A stretch of 64,000 nucleotides of DNA from Thalassobacillus pellis (GTDB lineage: Bacteria > Bacillota > Bacilli > Bacillales > Halobacillaceae), in the NCBI RefSeq assembly GCF_016908295.1, contig NZ_JAFBDO010000002.1, positions 1 to 64,000 on the forward strand, written 5' to 3'. Of this stretch, positions 63,513 through 64,000 are shown in pieces (the stretch's first letter is position 1; each line of letters opens with the position of its first letter). The position numbers and the translations under genes are program-made. The notes under the pieces were generated by a model, which did no database searches, was not told the DNA's origin, and saw only the letters and a list, made by a program, of their open reading frames with translations.

Positions 63513-64000
63513 TGGATAGCAGTCTCAACTCCTATCTGGAAATCAGAAAGCAAATGATTAATGATTTTCTGATCGCTTATGTGAATAAGGTAAAAATGCC
63601 AGACCAATTAAAATCCTCCATTCTTTACTCTATTCGGGCTGGGGGAAAGAGACTTCGTCCAATTTTAATGATGGCAGCAACAGAAGCAGTCGGCGGGAAA
63701 TCGGAAAAAGTGCTGCCTGCTGCAGCCGCACTGGAAATGATTCATACTTATTCCTTGATTCATGATGATTTACCTGCAATGGATAACGATGACTTTCGCA
63801 GGGGAATGCCGACAAACCATCGGAAATTCGGGGAAGCGACAGCAATCCTTGCTGGAGATGCTTTGTTGACGCTCAGTTTTCAGGTAATAATGGAAACGGA
63901 AGCTTTGACAAGTGACCAGAAAATTTATCTGGCACAACGGTTATCCCAGGCGAGTGGTGCCTCTGGCATGGTTGCCGGTCAAATATTGGATATGGAAAGT
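63512..64000 (+). CDS. ispA: Polyprenyl (farnesyl diphosphate) synthase, partial
   Basis: First 163 codons; the gene runs off the window. GTG start overlapping the xseB stop (TAGTG) with AGGAGG upstream. Trans-isoprenyl synthase features: GGKRLRP, and the first aspartate-rich motif in HDDLPAMDNDDFRRG. Makes farnesyl diphosphate for undecaprenyl and quinone precursors. Position matches yqiD/ispA. Confidence 0.94.
   Translation, partial: MDSSLNSYLEIRKQMINDFLIAYVNKVKMPDQLKSSILYSIRAGGKRLRPILMMAATEAVGGKSEKVLPAAAALEMIHTYSLIHDDLPAMDNDDFRRGMPTNHRKFGEATAILAGDALLTLSFQVIMETEALTSDQKIYLAQRLSQASGASGMVAGQILDMES

Overview
The window is a chromosomal stretch of a low-GC, endospore-forming Firmicute. Gene order follows the sodA to ispA segment of Bacillus subtilis almost gene for gene (sodA-yqgE-pbpA-pst, yqgN to yqgZ, comG, yqzE/yqhG/yqhH, gcv, yqhL, mntR to yqhT, efp, spoIIIA, accBC-yqhY-nusB-folD-xseAB-ispA). 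Together with the spore genes (spoIIIAA-AH, splB, a spoVAF-like gene) this places it in Bacillaceae. A B12-type ribonucleotide reductase gene and the dispersed repeats suggest an Oceanobacillus/Virgibacillus-like lineage, but the genus cannot be fixed from this window alone.

Layout. 1-1000: tandem 139-bp repeats running into a tRNA cluster (Asn, Met, His, Ile2-CAU, Ser, Phe). 1.4-10.3 kb: superoxide dismutase, an exporter-like MFS protein, a class B penicillin-binding protein, and the phosphate uptake operon pstSCAB-phoU behind a clear Pho box. 10.3-17.2 kb: yqzC/yqzD, rpmG, a folate enzyme, lactate dehydrogenase, rhomboid protease and an M42 peptidase. 17.2-22.8 kb: a spore germination (SpoVAF-type) gene, yqgQ-glucokinase, and a lipoteichoic acid synthase behind an ECF (sigma-M-like) promoter. 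22.9-29.3 kb: M14 peptidase, FetAB iron exporter, metallo-hydrolase, MidA-like methyltransferase, a cysteine-bearing HTH regulator opposite mgsR, and tRNA-Gln. 29.4-33.2 kb (minus strand): comGA-GG, the competence pseudopilus. 33.3-41.4 kb: shikimate kinase, yqzE, yqhG/yqhH, then a tandem glycine riboswitch driving gcvT-gcvPA-gcvPB, and yqhL. 41.4-46.3 kb: an inserted block with no counterpart at this place in B. subtilis: an adenosylcobalamin-type ribonucleotide reductase and spore photoproduct lyase. 46.3-52.1 kb: mntR, yqhO-yqhT, aroQ, efp. 52.4-57.5 kb: spoIIIAA-AH behind a sigma-E promoter. 58.1-64 kb: accBC behind a FapR-like operator, then yqhY, nusB, folD, xseAB and the start of ispA.

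The most notable object is a 270-nt ORF-less group I intron (43225-43494) in the ribonucleotide reductase gene. It lies between the Gly and Glu codons of the catalytic Asn-Pro-Cys-Gly-Glu motif. The exons join in frame to an 855-residue protein, and P1, P10, P3, P7 and P9-type pairings can be drawn directly from the sequence. Upstream, two NrdR boxes 32 bp apart indicate deoxynucleotide-responsive control. Other points worth attention are the tRNA-stub tandem repeat, several families of dispersed intergenic repeats, a possible Fe-S regulator, a FapR operator before accBC, and an orphan terminator between efp and spoIIIAA.
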